Position numbers and translations under genes: made by a program. A stretch of DNA of 64,000 nucleotides from Ailanthus altissimus (lineage: Eukaryota; Streptophyta; Magnoliopsida; Sapindales; Simaroubaceae): positions 2,053,501 to 2,117,500 of the forward strand of contig OX327703.1 in NCBI GenBank assembly GCA_946807835.1. Reading direction: 5' to 3'. The notes under the pieces were generated by a model. The model ran no database searches, was not told where the DNA came from, and saw only the letters and a program-made list of their open reading frames with translations. This document shows, piece by piece, positions 14,151 to 25,048 of the stretch. The stretch's first letter is position 1, and each line of letters starts with the position of its first letter.

Positions 14151-15654
14151 CGAGAATGTTTATGGGCGGACACTTTTCTTTTAGGTCTTATGTGTTAAAA
14201 TTTTTCTTTAGACTCTTTTGATCTAAGGCCTTTAATTCTCATGAGCCGAAGACCTTGAATCTTGTTCCTCAAAATTCAAGGGAGAACAATTAAGTTTCAT
14301 TCACTTAAATATTTTTACAAATTCCACCCAGGATCTTCAATACTCGGTGAGAAAATCATTAACTTCTTGTCTTGTATTCATACATATCTACTCTTCATAT
14401 AAATAAAAGGATTCAAACTCAACACCTCAATTTCTGGAGATATTAAAATTAAATCTATCGTTCATATAAATACAAAAGCTCAAACCCGGCCTTTAATATT
14501 AAAAATACTTACACCAATCATTCAGCCAACAAAATGGTTGGCTAGTTAAGAGATTTGGCATATTTCCAGCTTCACTCATTCAACCTCGGTGTAAAATATC
14601 TCTTTCATGTTGCTAACTAACCAACCCCACCATGCTTATAATTAATCTGTAGATATTTTTATAATATCCAAGTTTTAGGAACTTGGCATAATATCTTTGG
14701 AAGGTGTTATGTTGTTGACATTTACTCCTATAATATCGTCCGATAGGGTCAAGTTACTTTTGAGTATGACAAATTAAATGATAGAAATACAACATGTTGG
14801 CCGATCGAATCTCCTTTAAGACGACCTTTTGAGAAAAGCAGTAATGAATGGTGACTATTACTACAATATAAAATGTTCACGGATTGAATAAATTTTATTT
14901 ATTTGATGTGTATTTTTATTTATTATGATTACTAATTTATGTGATAGTTTTACAAAATAAAATAAATATATACAAGATAAAATATTGGTTATTTATCAAA
15001 ATAACATGGTACTTCTGATATATTTTAGACTTCCTCCTTAATTAGACCAGACAAATGATTCTCATCATCCCTTCCAACTGCATTTATACAGATGCAGGCG
15101 ACAAAATAATTAGGGAAAACTACTATTATTCTTTTAAAGTTTTTCATTTATATACCATTTTTCTTTTTAGACTTTTAAAAGTATTTGTTACCTTTTTAAG
15201 AAAGTATTAATAATCTTTTTATATCTTTTTTTCTCTAAAAATTTCACAACAAAATTAATTCTAAAAAATTTACAGACAAAAGTAGTATATATATATAAAA
15301 AAATTCAAAAGATAACAATAGCTTTTGAAAAAAGAAAGTTACCATGTAGCCACAAGCTTGGCAAGGAAGCCATATTCATTCAAATAGATAAATAAATATT
15401 TATCAAATTAGGATGTCTTCTTAATTTAATCTTTTAACAATCTTATGGGCGGCAATGATTGATTTTTTAATTATTTTACTTCTTATCAACTACCAACTCT
15501 ATGATAATAAAAAGATTAGAGAAAAAACACCTAGATGCTTTCCTCACAAAGTCTATGCACCCCTTAATCTAGATTAGGTGTTCGAACTTTAGCAGAGTTC
15601 AATGAGTTTTTAATTCCGCGAATTCCAATTGTTAGGAGACTGTTATCTAATTAT
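14151..15654. other. Intergenic DNA
   Basis: No supported gene. A stretch near 14240-14285 could still belong to the gypsy remnant but is too decayed to assign. Confidence 0.4.
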
Positions 15655-16060
15655 TATTTGTAATTGTAGTAGATAGTTATTATAATTCTTTAAGATTAGC
15701 ATATAATTATTGTAATTCTTTGAGAGTAATTATAACAGATAATTATTGTAATTTTTTTATTGTAATTCTTAAGTTTAGCATGCAATTATTGTAATTTTTT
15801 TAGATTAGCAGTCAATTATTGTAATTCTTTAAAAATTAAAATTTGTAATGTAATACTTCAAAAATTCTTTGAAATTAGCAAGCAGTTATTGTAATTTGTT
15901 TTAGATTTGAAATTTGTAATGTATTACTTTAAAAAAAAAGAGAAAAAAAATTAAATTAGAAGAGGTAATACTTCAAAAAAATCTTTGAGATTAACATGCA
16001 GTTATTATAATTTTTTTAGATTTAAAATTTGTAATGTAATTCTTTAAAAAAGAAAAAATT
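15655..16060. repeat. AT-rich minisatellite
   Basis: A degenerate unit of roughly 30-40 bp, with the core GCAATTATTGTAATTCTTTA, recurs at least six times. Longer sub-repeats around TTTGTAATGTAAT-ACTTC also recur (about 15845, 15915, 16030). Similar pieces continue to about 16150, close to the P450 promoter. Confidence 0.7.
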
Positions 16061-16210
16061 AAATTAGAAGAGGATCCTCGTTCCTATGTCAAATATTGAA
16101 TGTACCCTTACAACAGAGACAATTATTGTAATTCTTTAAAATTTGAAATGGAATACTTCAAATATAAAATTAAAGAAATGATTAAATTAGAAAAAGATCC
16201 TCCATCCCTA

Positions 16211-16241
16211 CGTATGGCTCAACATTCACTTGAGCCATACG
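16211..16241. repeat. Perfect 12-bp inverted repeat with 7-base loop
   Basis: CGTATGGCTCAA at 16211-16222 and its exact reverse complement at 16230-16241 enclose the loop CATTCAC. It lies about 220 bp upstream of the P450 start codon. It could be a transposon footprint, a protein-binding palindrome or chance; the sequence does not decide. Confidence 0.8.
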
Positions 16242-16385
16242 ACACAAACATCATCTCAGAAACTTTGTCAATTCTGGCCGCCTCTACTTTATGTTTCCCG
16301 TCAGAGATGACACTAACGAAAACTAATCTATATTAAAAATGGAAATATTTGCCCAGTTCTACCTGGGCTTCACTCAACATGCCTT

Positions 16386-16392
16386 TATATAA
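16386..16392 (+). promoter_or_regulatory. TATA box of the P450 gene
   Basis: TATATAA lies 68-74 bp before the ATG at 16460, in the context CCTTTATATAACATGG. This is the usual distance for a plant core promoter. Confidence 0.6.
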
Positions 16393-16459
16393 CATGGACT
16401 TTCATACATTCAAATACATTTAAGTACAAGCTGAGATATTTGTTCGTGCTCATTCTCTC

Positions 16460-18205
16460 ATGGAGCAAATATGGTTCCTGTTCATCGTCTGTGCATCATT
16501 ACTTCTTCTTATCACGAAGCTGATTTCTTTACATAAGCAAACTCGTGATTACAAGAATCTCCCACCAAGCCCACCTTCATTTCCGATAATTGGCCATCTC
16601 CATCTCCTAAAAGAGCCCATCCACAGAACTTTACAGGAGCTTTCTCACAAGTACGGTCCAGTACTGAGACTTTCATTCGGCAAAGTCAAGGTGCTGCTCA
16701 TATCTTCTCCATCTGCCGTCGAAGAATGTTTCTCTAGAAACGACGTTGCCTTTGCCAATAGGCCTCGCCTTCTCGTCGGCAAGTACCTTCACTATGACTA
16801 CACCACAGTTGGGGCTGCCTCTTATGGCCCCCATTGGCGCAACCTACGCCGGCTAACAGCTCTCGAGATCTTCTCAACAAGCCGCCTCAACATGTTTCTG
16901 GGTATCAGACAGGACGAGGTTAGATTGTTGCTTAAAAATCTTTATCGTCAGAGTTTAAATGGAATCAAGGCGAAAGTGGAGATGAGGTCGAAGTTGTCCG
17001 AGTTGTCTTTCAACATCATCATGAGGATGGTTGCAGGCAAAAGATATTTCGGGGTGGATCAAGTTGATGATCCTGAGGAGGCGAAGCAATTTCGGGATAT
17101 TATAAGGGAGTTTTTTGATATCAGTGGAGCATCAAATCCAGTAGACTTTTTGCCATTGTTACGGTGGGTAGATTATAAGAGCTATACGAAGAGAATGATA
17201 AAGCTGCAGAGGAAGACTGATAGGTTCATGCAGAGATTGATTGAGGAGCATCGGAACAAAAGGAACTCGCCCGGTGAAGGAGGAAGATCAACTAAGACGA
17301 CGATCGACTCTATATTGTCTCTACAAGAATCTGAACCTGAATACTATTCTGATCAAATCATCAAAGGCATCATAATGGTATGTTTATGCATCAATATATC
17401 TTCTCAACCCTGTTTCATATAAAATTACAACTACGGGTTTGTTCGGTGTTATCGTGCTTCTGTTTAACTTTCGAAACAGTTAAAATATTCGGTAAACAAG
17501 CTTTGTGATTGCTCATTAATATGTACATGATTACTAATTTCCCACTCCTATTTAATATCTTTACCTTGTTGATGTTCATAACAGACATTGCTAACGGCGG
17601 GCACAGACACATCCTCTGTGACAATAGAGTGGGCTATGTCACTTCTCCTCAACCATCCTGCTTTGCTAAAGAAGGCCAAAGCTGAGATTGACAACTACAT
17701 TGGTCATGACCGTTTAGTGGATGAACCCGATCTCGCCAACTTGCCTTACATCCAAAACATAATCAACGAAACTCTCCGGTTGTTCCCAGCAGCGCCCCTC
17801 CTAGCGCCACATGAATCGTCAAGTGACTGCACCATCGAGGGCTATGACGTGCCATGTTCCACAATGTTATTAATCAATGCATGGGCCATTCACAGGGATC
17901 CTAATAATTGGGATGATCCTCTAATTTTCAAGCCAGAAAGATTTGAGAAAATAGAAGGTGAGGGATGCAAGTTCGTGCCGTTTGGGCTGGGGAGAAGATC
18001 CTGCCCGGGGGCTAGCCTTGCACATAAAGTAATGGGGTTTGCTTTGGCTTCATTAATTCAGTGTTTTGAGTGGGAGAGAGTTAGTGAAGAAGAAGAAGAA
18101 GTGGACTTGACTGAAGGAATGGGTGTAATTATGCCTAAAGCCAAGCCATTGGAGGCTATGTGCAAAGCACACGAGCCCATGTTGAAAGTCCTTTCGGAGC
18201 TTTAA
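16460..18205 (+). CDS. Cytochrome P450, CYP81-like, 2 exons
   Basis: Exon 1 is 16460-17377 and exon 2 is 17585-18205, joined in phase 0 at a GT-AG intron of 207 bp, giving 512 aa. The protein has an N-terminal membrane anchor (about residues 5-25), a proline-rich hinge ([12 protein letters not shown]), the I-helix oxygen-binding motif AGTDTSS (311-317), ExxR at Glu368-Arg371, PERF at 423-426 and the haem loop [10 protein letters not shown] with ligand Cys446. Overall similarity, including the one-intron layout, points to the CYP81 family. Those enzymes hydroxylate isoflavonoids, indole glucosinolates, lignans or herbicides on the ER surface; the substrate here is unknown. No defects seen. Confidence 0.92.
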
Positions 18206-18398
18206 TAGTATTGGTGGTGCTTAATCGATTCTCTGAATCTTTAGAATAAACAAAAAAAAAAAAAAAGTTATGATTGTATTTGTTTTTCTTGCACTGCATT
18301 GTAGTCTTTTCTTGTAAGGGTTATTTATGTGGTTTGTTTAATTTTTGTATGATTGTTTGAGTTTTTGATAGGGGGATTATAGCATAATATCATAACTA
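18206..18398. other. P450 3' flank
   Basis: Probable 3' UTR and downstream DNA of the P450 gene, with a short A-run at about 18249-18265. Nothing else is visible. Confidence 0.5.
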
Positions 18399-18568
18399 AG
18401 ATGATCTTGTTAAGAGCATGGGGCTCAGCCAAGTTTGCTGAGCCCCCCAAGGACTCACATCCCCACCTGGGTTCGACCCCCCCTCCCCCCCAGGTGGTGC
18501 GGAAATGTTGATAAAATTTGTAATCCCCCCTTCAAAAAGAAAAAAAAAAAAAAAGATGATCTTGTTAA
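18399..18568 (+). mobile_element. tRNA-derived SINE with 15-bp target site duplication
   Basis: The body (about 18414-18553, 140 bp) contains GGTTCGACCCC at 18472-18482, a perfect RNA polymerase III B box (GGTTCGANNCC), and ends in an A-rich tail. It is bracketed by the identical 15-mer AGATGATCTTGTTAA at 18399-18413 and 18554-18568, a target duplication of the kind made by LINE machinery. The 5' part can fold: GGGGCTCAGC pairs with GCTGAGCCCC. A canonical A box is not obvious. The undamaged duplication means a fairly recent insertion. Confidence 0.88.
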
Positions 18569-20150
18569 ACATATTAATTTTTTTAATAAAAAAATCGGGT
18601 TTTATTTTACTATTACTTCAAATGAAAACAAGACCTATCTCATTAATTTTGGTATGAGCCAAATTTGAACCTCATATTTCTTGTATCACCTACAAAATTT
18701 ACTAACTAAGCTAATTATTAACACCCACAAACATATTTTTAATAAAATTTTACTTACAATGAAAATTATTGAAACAGGGGCGAAATTATGTTTAGGCCTC
18801 AACCCCATTAGCCCCTACAATAATTTTGGAGTTAATAAATATGTAATTATAATTTTAATCCTTTAAAATAAGGAATTTATGTTTTAACTATTAATTTTTT
18901 ACTTTAACAGTCTAACCCTCTTAATATAAATTTTAACTCCTTTAACTTTTCACTTTATACATTTTCGTCCTCCTACTGCATTGATTCTGGATGTGCCCCT
19001 TGATTGAAAATAATATTTATAACAATAATGGAAATTTTCAGGTGCCAACGTCAATTCTATGTACAGAAAGTTGGCGAGATTTCTAGTGATCGCGTAGTAA
19101 CTACGAGAACTCGTCACTTGTGTCTGGGGACAAAGTTGCGTTCTCCTAGGAGAACTAAAGAGTTCTTAATGGATTCTCCTAGAAACAAAGTTCATTTGAT
19201 GTAGATTTAAGATGTCCTCAACACCAGCTTCTGTTGCATTGCATATCGAAAGTCTTGCATTGGGCTGGGGATTGATGGGGTCTTTCCGTTTTGTTTGATG
19301 TAGCTAGACGGTTTGAATTTTCTATGGGAAAATTTATCTGTGATCAGCCTGAAGAATGGAACCTTGCTTGCCGGAAATTTCAAGCTATCAGTTCAAAACC
19401 TTGCCAATGAGCTTCTCCTGGACCTGCAGAAGATGAGATGATTTCAGAGAATTCATGCATTGATCAATTTGACCCTACTCTGATTGGCATCACCATTTCT
19501 GCAGGCTCTGCAACCCTGATCAAGAAGTGTCCACTACTGATTCTTGCGTGTCCCTTGTGAGATTTCATGTCGAGCAAATGAATTTGCTACTCATTTTCCT
19601 CTTCCTATGTTCTTGTATTTTATATGCTGCAGATTTTGCATTGGCTGGTTGGCTAATCTCTTCAATAGCACTGCAGTTTGTTGGATCTAGAAACAGGCAA
19701 CTGATTCTGGAAATGTTACTTCAAATCTTTCTTAAACTTCGGCTAGCGTTCTGAAAGTTGTGATTCTTGTTCAGGTTTTCATCCCTTCAGATCCAAAGCA
19801 GATTTATTTTTACTAGAACAAGGATATATTATTCCAATTTGCATAATCTTCTCTGCAGCCTGATCTTCATTCCCTGTAAATAATTTCAAGAATCAATATG
19901 ATATACATGACAATATAACGGGGTAAGTATTTTCGGTTTTCAATGGATAGTTTCAGTAACGACCCTTAACATTTAATATATATACATTAACTATCCTTAA
20001 CTTCCATTATTAGTCAGAAATTACCCACTTCCCTTAAAAAGCTAATTTACAATTCTATCCTAACAACCCCTTCTCTTTCCTCCTCCTTTCAAAACCACTT
20101 TTCATTTCGCTGTTACATGATTCGATCTTCAATCCTGCCGCCGTCTCGAA
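18569..20150. other. Intergenic DNA with an unidentified coding-like remnant
   Basis: Mostly featureless, but 19000-19560 is richer in GC. A plus-strand frame around 19290-19535 reads like protein (for example SENSCIDQFDPTLIG) despite stops. I do not recognise it. It may be a gene relic or an exon of an unassembled gene. The last few hundred bases hold the PPR promoter and leader. Confidence 0.35.
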
Positions 20151-23015
20151 ATGAGAAACCCGACGGCCATTCTCATCATCGTCACCAAAACCGCCGCCAG
20201 AAACAAAAACCCAGGTCAGTTTCTAACCAAAAAGCCTTTCTGCACTTCATCAACGGCGCCTCTTCCCCAATCCCTTACCGTAGAACCAGACCCACCTGAT
20301 CTCCCCTCCCAGATCTTCACCATTCTCTCGACGCACCCTAAAAGTTGGCAAAAACACCCCTCAATCTTGAAGCTAATTCCATTCATATCCCCATCTCACG
20401 TTTCCTCTCTCTTTAATAACCTCAATCTCAATCCCCAAATCGCCCTCGATTTCTCTTATTGGGTTTCGCAAAAGCCCAGATTCAAACACACCGTTGAATC
20501 TTACTCTGCTTTATTAAATCTTTTAATTCCTTGTAATTTTACTAAAGCTAGTGAAAAAATCGTTTTATTGATGTTTAAATGTTGCAATAGAGTTGAGGAT
20601 ATACGTTTCGTGTTAGATTTTTTGAGGAGAGTGAATGATAGGCATTGTGAGTTCAAATTGAAACTTAGTGTTAAAGGTTATAACACATTGTTAATGTCGT
20701 TGTCAAAATTTTTATTGATTGATGAAATGAAGTGTGTTTATTTAGAAATGTTGGGGAATATGATTATTCCGAATATATACACGTTCAATACGATGATTAA
20801 TGGGTATTGTAAGATGGGGAATGTTGTTGAGGCTGAATTGTTTGTAAGTAAGATTTTGCAGGCAGGATTGAGTCCTGATACCTTTACTTATACATCATTG
20901 CTATTGGGTCATTGTAAGAATAAGGATGTAGATAGTGCTTATAGGGTTTTCAGGATGATGCTGAAAAAGGGTTGTCGAAGAAATGAGGTTTCATACACGA
21001 ATTTGATACACGGTCTATGCGAGGCGAAACGGGTGGATGAGGCAATAGAGTTGTTTAGGAGAATGGGGGAAGATGATTGCAGTCCGAGTGTGAGGACTTA
21101 CACAGTGGTTATTTGTGGATTGTGTGGAGTAGGGAGAAAATTGGAGGCATTGGAGTTTTTTAATGAGATGTCAGAGAGGGGGTCTGAGCCAAATGTGCAT
21201 ACATACACTGTGTTGATTGATTGTTTATGCAAAGAGAATAAGGTTGATGAGGCAAGGAGGTTGTTCAACAAAATGTTGGAGAAAGGGTTGCTTCCAAACG
21301 TGGTCACATATAATGCATTGATTGATGGATATTGTAAGGAGGGATTGATGGAGGCTGCATTGGAGATTTTGGATTTGATGGAATCAAATAGTTGTAATCC
21401 AAATGCTAGGACATATAATGAATTAATAAGTGGGTTTTGCAAAAAGAAAAATGTGCATACAGCCATGGCAGTACTTGATAAGATGCTGGAACGAAAGTTA
21501 TTTCCAACCTTGATTACTTATAATACATTGATTAATGGACAGTGTAGGGCAGGTCATTTAGATAGTGCTTATCGGTTGGTTCATTTGATGAGCAAAAGCG
21601 GTGTAGTTCCCGATCAGTTTACTTATAGTATTCTCATAGACACACTATGTAAAAGAGGGAATGTAGAAGAAGCTCATGCCCTGTTTGATTCTCTCAGAGA
21701 GAAAGGGATAAAACCAAGTGAAGTGATATATACTGCTTTGATTGATGGATGCTGCAAGGGTGGGAAAATAGATGATGCCCATTCTTTGCTGGAGAGAATG
21801 CTTAGCGATGGCTGTTTGCCGAACTCATACACTTACAATGCTCTAATAGATGGGTTATGCAGAGAGAAAAAGGTGCAAGAAGCATTGATACAGGTGGAAA
21901 AGATGGTAAAGATGAGAGTGAAACCCACAATTGATACATACACGATTCTCATTAAAGAAGTATTGAAGGAAGGAGACTTTGACCATGCTCACAGGCTTTT
22001 AGATCAAGCGGTTTCCTCTGGACATAAGCCTGATGTATATACTTATACCATATTTATTCAGGCATATTGCAGCATGGGGAAATTAAATGAAGCGGAGGAT
22101 TTGATGGCTAAAATGAATGAAGAGGGAATTGTGCCAGATTCATTGACTTACACTTTACTAATTCGTGCATATGCAAATATGGGATTGATATATTCCGCAT
22201 TTGATGTTCTCAAACGCATGTTTGATGCTGGTTGCGAGCCTTCTCATCACACGTATGCCTTTTTAATCAAGCATCTATCAAACAAAAAATGGATGACGGA
22301 GAATAGCAATTTGATCGGACTTTTTTTAGTTTCAAATGTCACATTTGTTGATGTTGCTGATGTGTGGAAAGTGATGGATTTTGACACTTCCGTACAACTG
22401 TTTGAGACAATGCTTAGACATGGTTGTGCACCTAATGTTAACACTTATGGAAAGCTCATTATAGGACTTTGCAAAGTGGGGCGCTTGGCAGTAGCCCAGA
22501 GGTTATTTGATCATATGAGAGAAAAAGGAATATCACCCAATGAAGATATTTATAATTCACTTCTGAAGTGTTGCTGTGAGTTGGGATTGTATGAGGAAGC
22601 GGTGAGAGTAGTGGATGCTATGATTGAACATGGTCATTTGCCACATCTGGAGTCCTACAAGCTGCTCCTTTGTGGGCTATATGATGAAGGGAAAAATTAC
22701 AAGGCTAAAGCAGTTTTTCATAACTTGCTTCTTTGTGGGTATAACAGTGATGAAGTGGCTTGGAAAATTCTTATTGAAGGTTTACTTAAGAAAGGTCTTG
22801 CAGATGAATGCTCTGAATTGTTAGACATCATGGAAAGGAAAGGTTGCCAGATAAATCCTGCAACATACTCAATGTTAATTCAGGGACTTGATGAAAGGCG
22901 AGTTATTATTTTCCTTCTCAAATTTTCATATTTTTATTCTTTATTTGGTTTCTTGTTTTCACTTGTATTTTTATTGTCTTTTTCCTCAAAACTACTGTTA
23001 CGTAAGTATATTTAG
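20151..23015 (+). CDS. P-class pentatricopeptide repeat protein, probably mitochondrial
   Basis: The open frame of 954 aa starts with a basic, acid-poor segment rich in Ser, Thr, Lys and Arg, typical of a mitochondrial presequence (about residues 1-45). From about residue 185 to 915 it is built of some twenty 35-residue repeats of the form TYNALIDGYCKEG..EAL.., with no E, DYW or SMR domain. Such proteins bind organelle RNA and aid its processing, stability or translation. The layout resembles the Arabidopsis At5g65560 type. The last 38 residues (after LIQGLDER, residue 916) are T-rich hydrophobic sequence that looks like translated intron, so the real protein may end near 916 aa. A start at 20117 lies in another frame and was not used. 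Confidence 0.9.
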   Translation: MRNPTAILIIVTKTAARNKNPGQFLTKKPFCTSSTAPLPQSLTVEPDPPDLPSQIFTILSTHPKSWQKHPSILKLIPFISPSHVSSLFNNLNLNPQIALDFSYWVSQKPRFKHTVESYSALLNLLIPCNFTKASEKIVLLMFKCCNRVEDIRFVLDFLRRVNDRHCEFKLKLSVKGYNTLLMSLSKFLLIDEMKCVYLEMLGNMIIPNIYTFNTMINGYCKMGNVVEAELFVSKILQAGLSPDTFTYTSLLLGHCKNKDVDSAYRVFRMMLKKGCRRNEVSYTNLIHGLCEAKRVDEAIELFRRMGEDDCSPSVRTYTVVICGLCGVGRKLEALEFFNEMSERGSEPNVHTYTVLIDCLCKENKVDEARRLFNKMLEKGLLPNVVTYNALIDGYCKEGLMEAALEILDLMESNSCNPNARTYNELISGFCKKKNVHTAMAVLDKMLERKLFPTLITYNTLINGQCRAGHLDSAYRLVHLMSKSGVVPDQFTYSILIDTLCKRGNVEEAHALFDSLREKGIKPSEVIYTALIDGCCKGGKIDDAHSLLERMLSDGCLPNSYTYNALIDGLCREKKVQEALIQVEKMVKMRVKPTIDTYTILIKEVLKEGDFDHAHRLLDQAVSSGHKPDVYTYTIFIQAYCSMGKLNEAEDLMAKMNEEGIVPDSLTYTLLIRAYANMGLIYSAFDVLKRMFDAGCEPSHHTYAFLIKHLSNKKWMTENSNLIGLFLVSNVTFVDVADVWKVMDFDTSVQLFETMLRHGCAPNVNTYGKLIIGLCKVGRLAVAQRLFDHMREKGISPNEDIYNSLLKCCCELGLYEEAVRVVDAMIEHGHLPHLESYKLLLCGLYDEGKNYKAKAVFHNLLLCGYNSDEVAWKILIEGLLKKGLADECSELLDIMERKGCQINPATYSMLIQGLDERRVIIFLLKFSYFYSLFGFLFSLVFLLSFSSKLLLRKYI

Positions 23016-24706
23016 AGAGAGGGAGGAAGTAACAGATATAAATTCTCAGATGTTACTAGTGCTTCTTGCAATTCAATTCATATTCTTAGCGAAGAGGAAA
23101 ATGTGTACTTGTGCTCGTTATATTAGTACTGCAATCAGGATTTACATAAGTATATTCAGAATCCTTCTTGGAGTTGTTAATGGGTATTGTCTATGGCAGG
23201 TGACTGAAGTGTGCAGCATTGTACAACAATTGCAGAGAGGAATACTTGAAGCAAGACAGCAATAGTAGAAACTTTGAGAATTGTTTTTCCTTGAGAATGA
23301 TGTATTGAAGACACTTTTACTGGAATATGTATGCAGGATAATAACAGTCTTTGTATTTGTTTTGTTATTTCTCCCTTATCTTTTCTGATTAGTTTTGTTC
23401 ACCATGATAGGATGGAGTTTTGCTGACGCATTGATCGTGGATTATGTTGATCTTCTCTCTGCATTATTCCAATTAAGTTCTGTGAAGCTTACCAGAGATG
23501 AGAAGATTCAGCGCGCTGATTATCAACCCTAAGAAGATGAACAAGGTAAATACCTGAAGGATGATATGTGCATGGGTGGTAAATGTTCTGTCCTACCCCT
23601 TTTCATCAGAAATGCAATATGCATACGTGTTATTTCTCTCTTTATGCTAATATATGTTGTTTATCTATGGTTTGCCTAGATTGGATCCTAAAGTGTAGAT
23701 CAAATATTTTATGCTTTTATTAATAACAGATGGCAATTATAATGGTAGAAACATTCGATACTTCAGATTTGCTACGGTCTTAATTAATCTACTGGAGATG
23801 GAAAAATGGACATCTTTCTGCTGCCTAGATTCAGTACCAATTTCTTGCTTGCCTTTCGTTCTTGATGTTTGCATGCTGGAAGCTTTGGCTTTGCTTGCTA
23901 TAACTTTCTTAACTCTTGCAACTGCTTAACAGGTCTACTTTTCCTTACCCTGCTCCCTGAGGACCCGATGAAGGTAGCAGAATACAGTTTTGGTTCACTG
24001 ATCATGGTGCCGATGTCTCAACCTAGAGCTATTAAGAATGAAGATCAACCTGGCTGAAACAACTCAAGCGGCTAAAAAATTTCTACGATGTGTTATCCAA
24101 GAACTCTATTACGCAAGAATGCGATCTTAGAATATGATCCACAGGATTGCAGAAACAGAGATATCAGAGAATTCTGAAGTTAATACTGAAAGTTTTGAAG
24201 TGAAACCGTCCATTCGTTATTGTTGTGACTGAATAAGCCAGATGGCATACATAGAACAGATGTTGATGGTTGCTGCATATCACAAATTTCTCTGAGGACA
24301 TTATTCCCTGGTGAATCGAGAGCTTTACAGTATTGTCATAAACCCAGCTTGTAAATAGTTTTAAGATTACAATATGGATAAAGCATTTTTGCCTTTATTC
24401 CTTTCTCAGGCAAAAACCCTTTATAGTAACATAGGCTGGACCAGGCCAAAAACTCTTTAGGTGGCAAAAGTGTCTCTCTACAGATTATTTAAAGGTGGAT
24501 TTTTTTTTTTGGATCGAATCAAACTGAAAAAAACAATTACAGTATATGAAAAGTCGAAATTTGGATACAAATATGTTATCAAACAAACATCAGTGAAATT
24601 TCAATCATTGAAGATTTAAATCCTATCAAATCATTAGAAAAATACAAATGCATTAACTAAAAAATATTATTAAAAATTTAAAAAGAAAATAAAACAAAAA
24701 CCCAAT
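23016..24706. other. PPR gene 3' region and intergenic DNA
   Basis: Likely includes a spliced 3' UTR: there is a good acceptor (CTATGGCAG) ending at about 23199. Open frames at 22888-23265 and 23711-23929 have no recognisable domain. No other gene was seen. Confidence 0.4.
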
Positions 24707-24779
24707 TGGAGATGCGGGGTATCGATCCCCGTACCTCTCGCATGCTAAGCGAGCGCTCTACCATCTGAGCTACATTCCC
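24707..24779 (-). tRNA. tRNA-Ala (AGC)
   Basis: The minus strand gives a 73-nt cloverleaf. The anticodon stem CTCGC/GCGAG is perfect around the loop TTAGCAT with anticodon AGC, and the T stem is CGGGG/CCCCG. The alanine identity pair G3-U70 is present. A run of five T follows the gene on its own strand (plus-strand A-run at about 24696-24700), serving as a pol III terminator. One oddity: position 4 is A where plant tRNA-Ala normally has G, leaving an A4-C69 mismatch in the acceptor stem. There is no intron, and CCA is not encoded, as expected for a nuclear gene. Confidence 0.95.
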
Positions 24780-24831
24780 AGATGACTTTAAAGTTCACGT
24801 AAATTATTTGGATCTTTAATTGGGTTTTTTG

Positions 24832-24927
24832 ACCGTTGCCACTTACTTCTTCCTGCTTCCACGTGTCCCCACCTAACGTTCGAATTTCCCCAAAACAACA
24901 TTTTCAAAACAAAAAAATATGACCGTT
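24832..24927. promoter_or_regulatory. Two MYB3R-like (MSA core) sites upstream of the membrane-protein gene
   Basis: GACCGTT occurs twice, with the core ACCGTT (reverse AACGGT) at 24832-24837 and 24922-24927, about 212 and 122 bp before the ATG at 25049. AACGG is the core of the mitosis-specific activator element bound by three-repeat MYBs. Flanks match the full consensus only partly, so a role in G2/M expression is a guess. Confidence 0.35.
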
Positions 24928-25048
24928 ACTGCCATCTCCTTTCATTTAAAATCCCCTTCACATCTCCACTTTCCCTCATCAAATTCAATCTCTCAAACCC
25001 TCCTCCATTTCTGCAAATTCTCAAGCTAATATCATCGTCATTATCATA

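Noticed and set aside
21098..21466. 122-codon antisense frame within the PPR gene
   Set aside because: A shadow of the repetitive PPR codons on the opposite strand.
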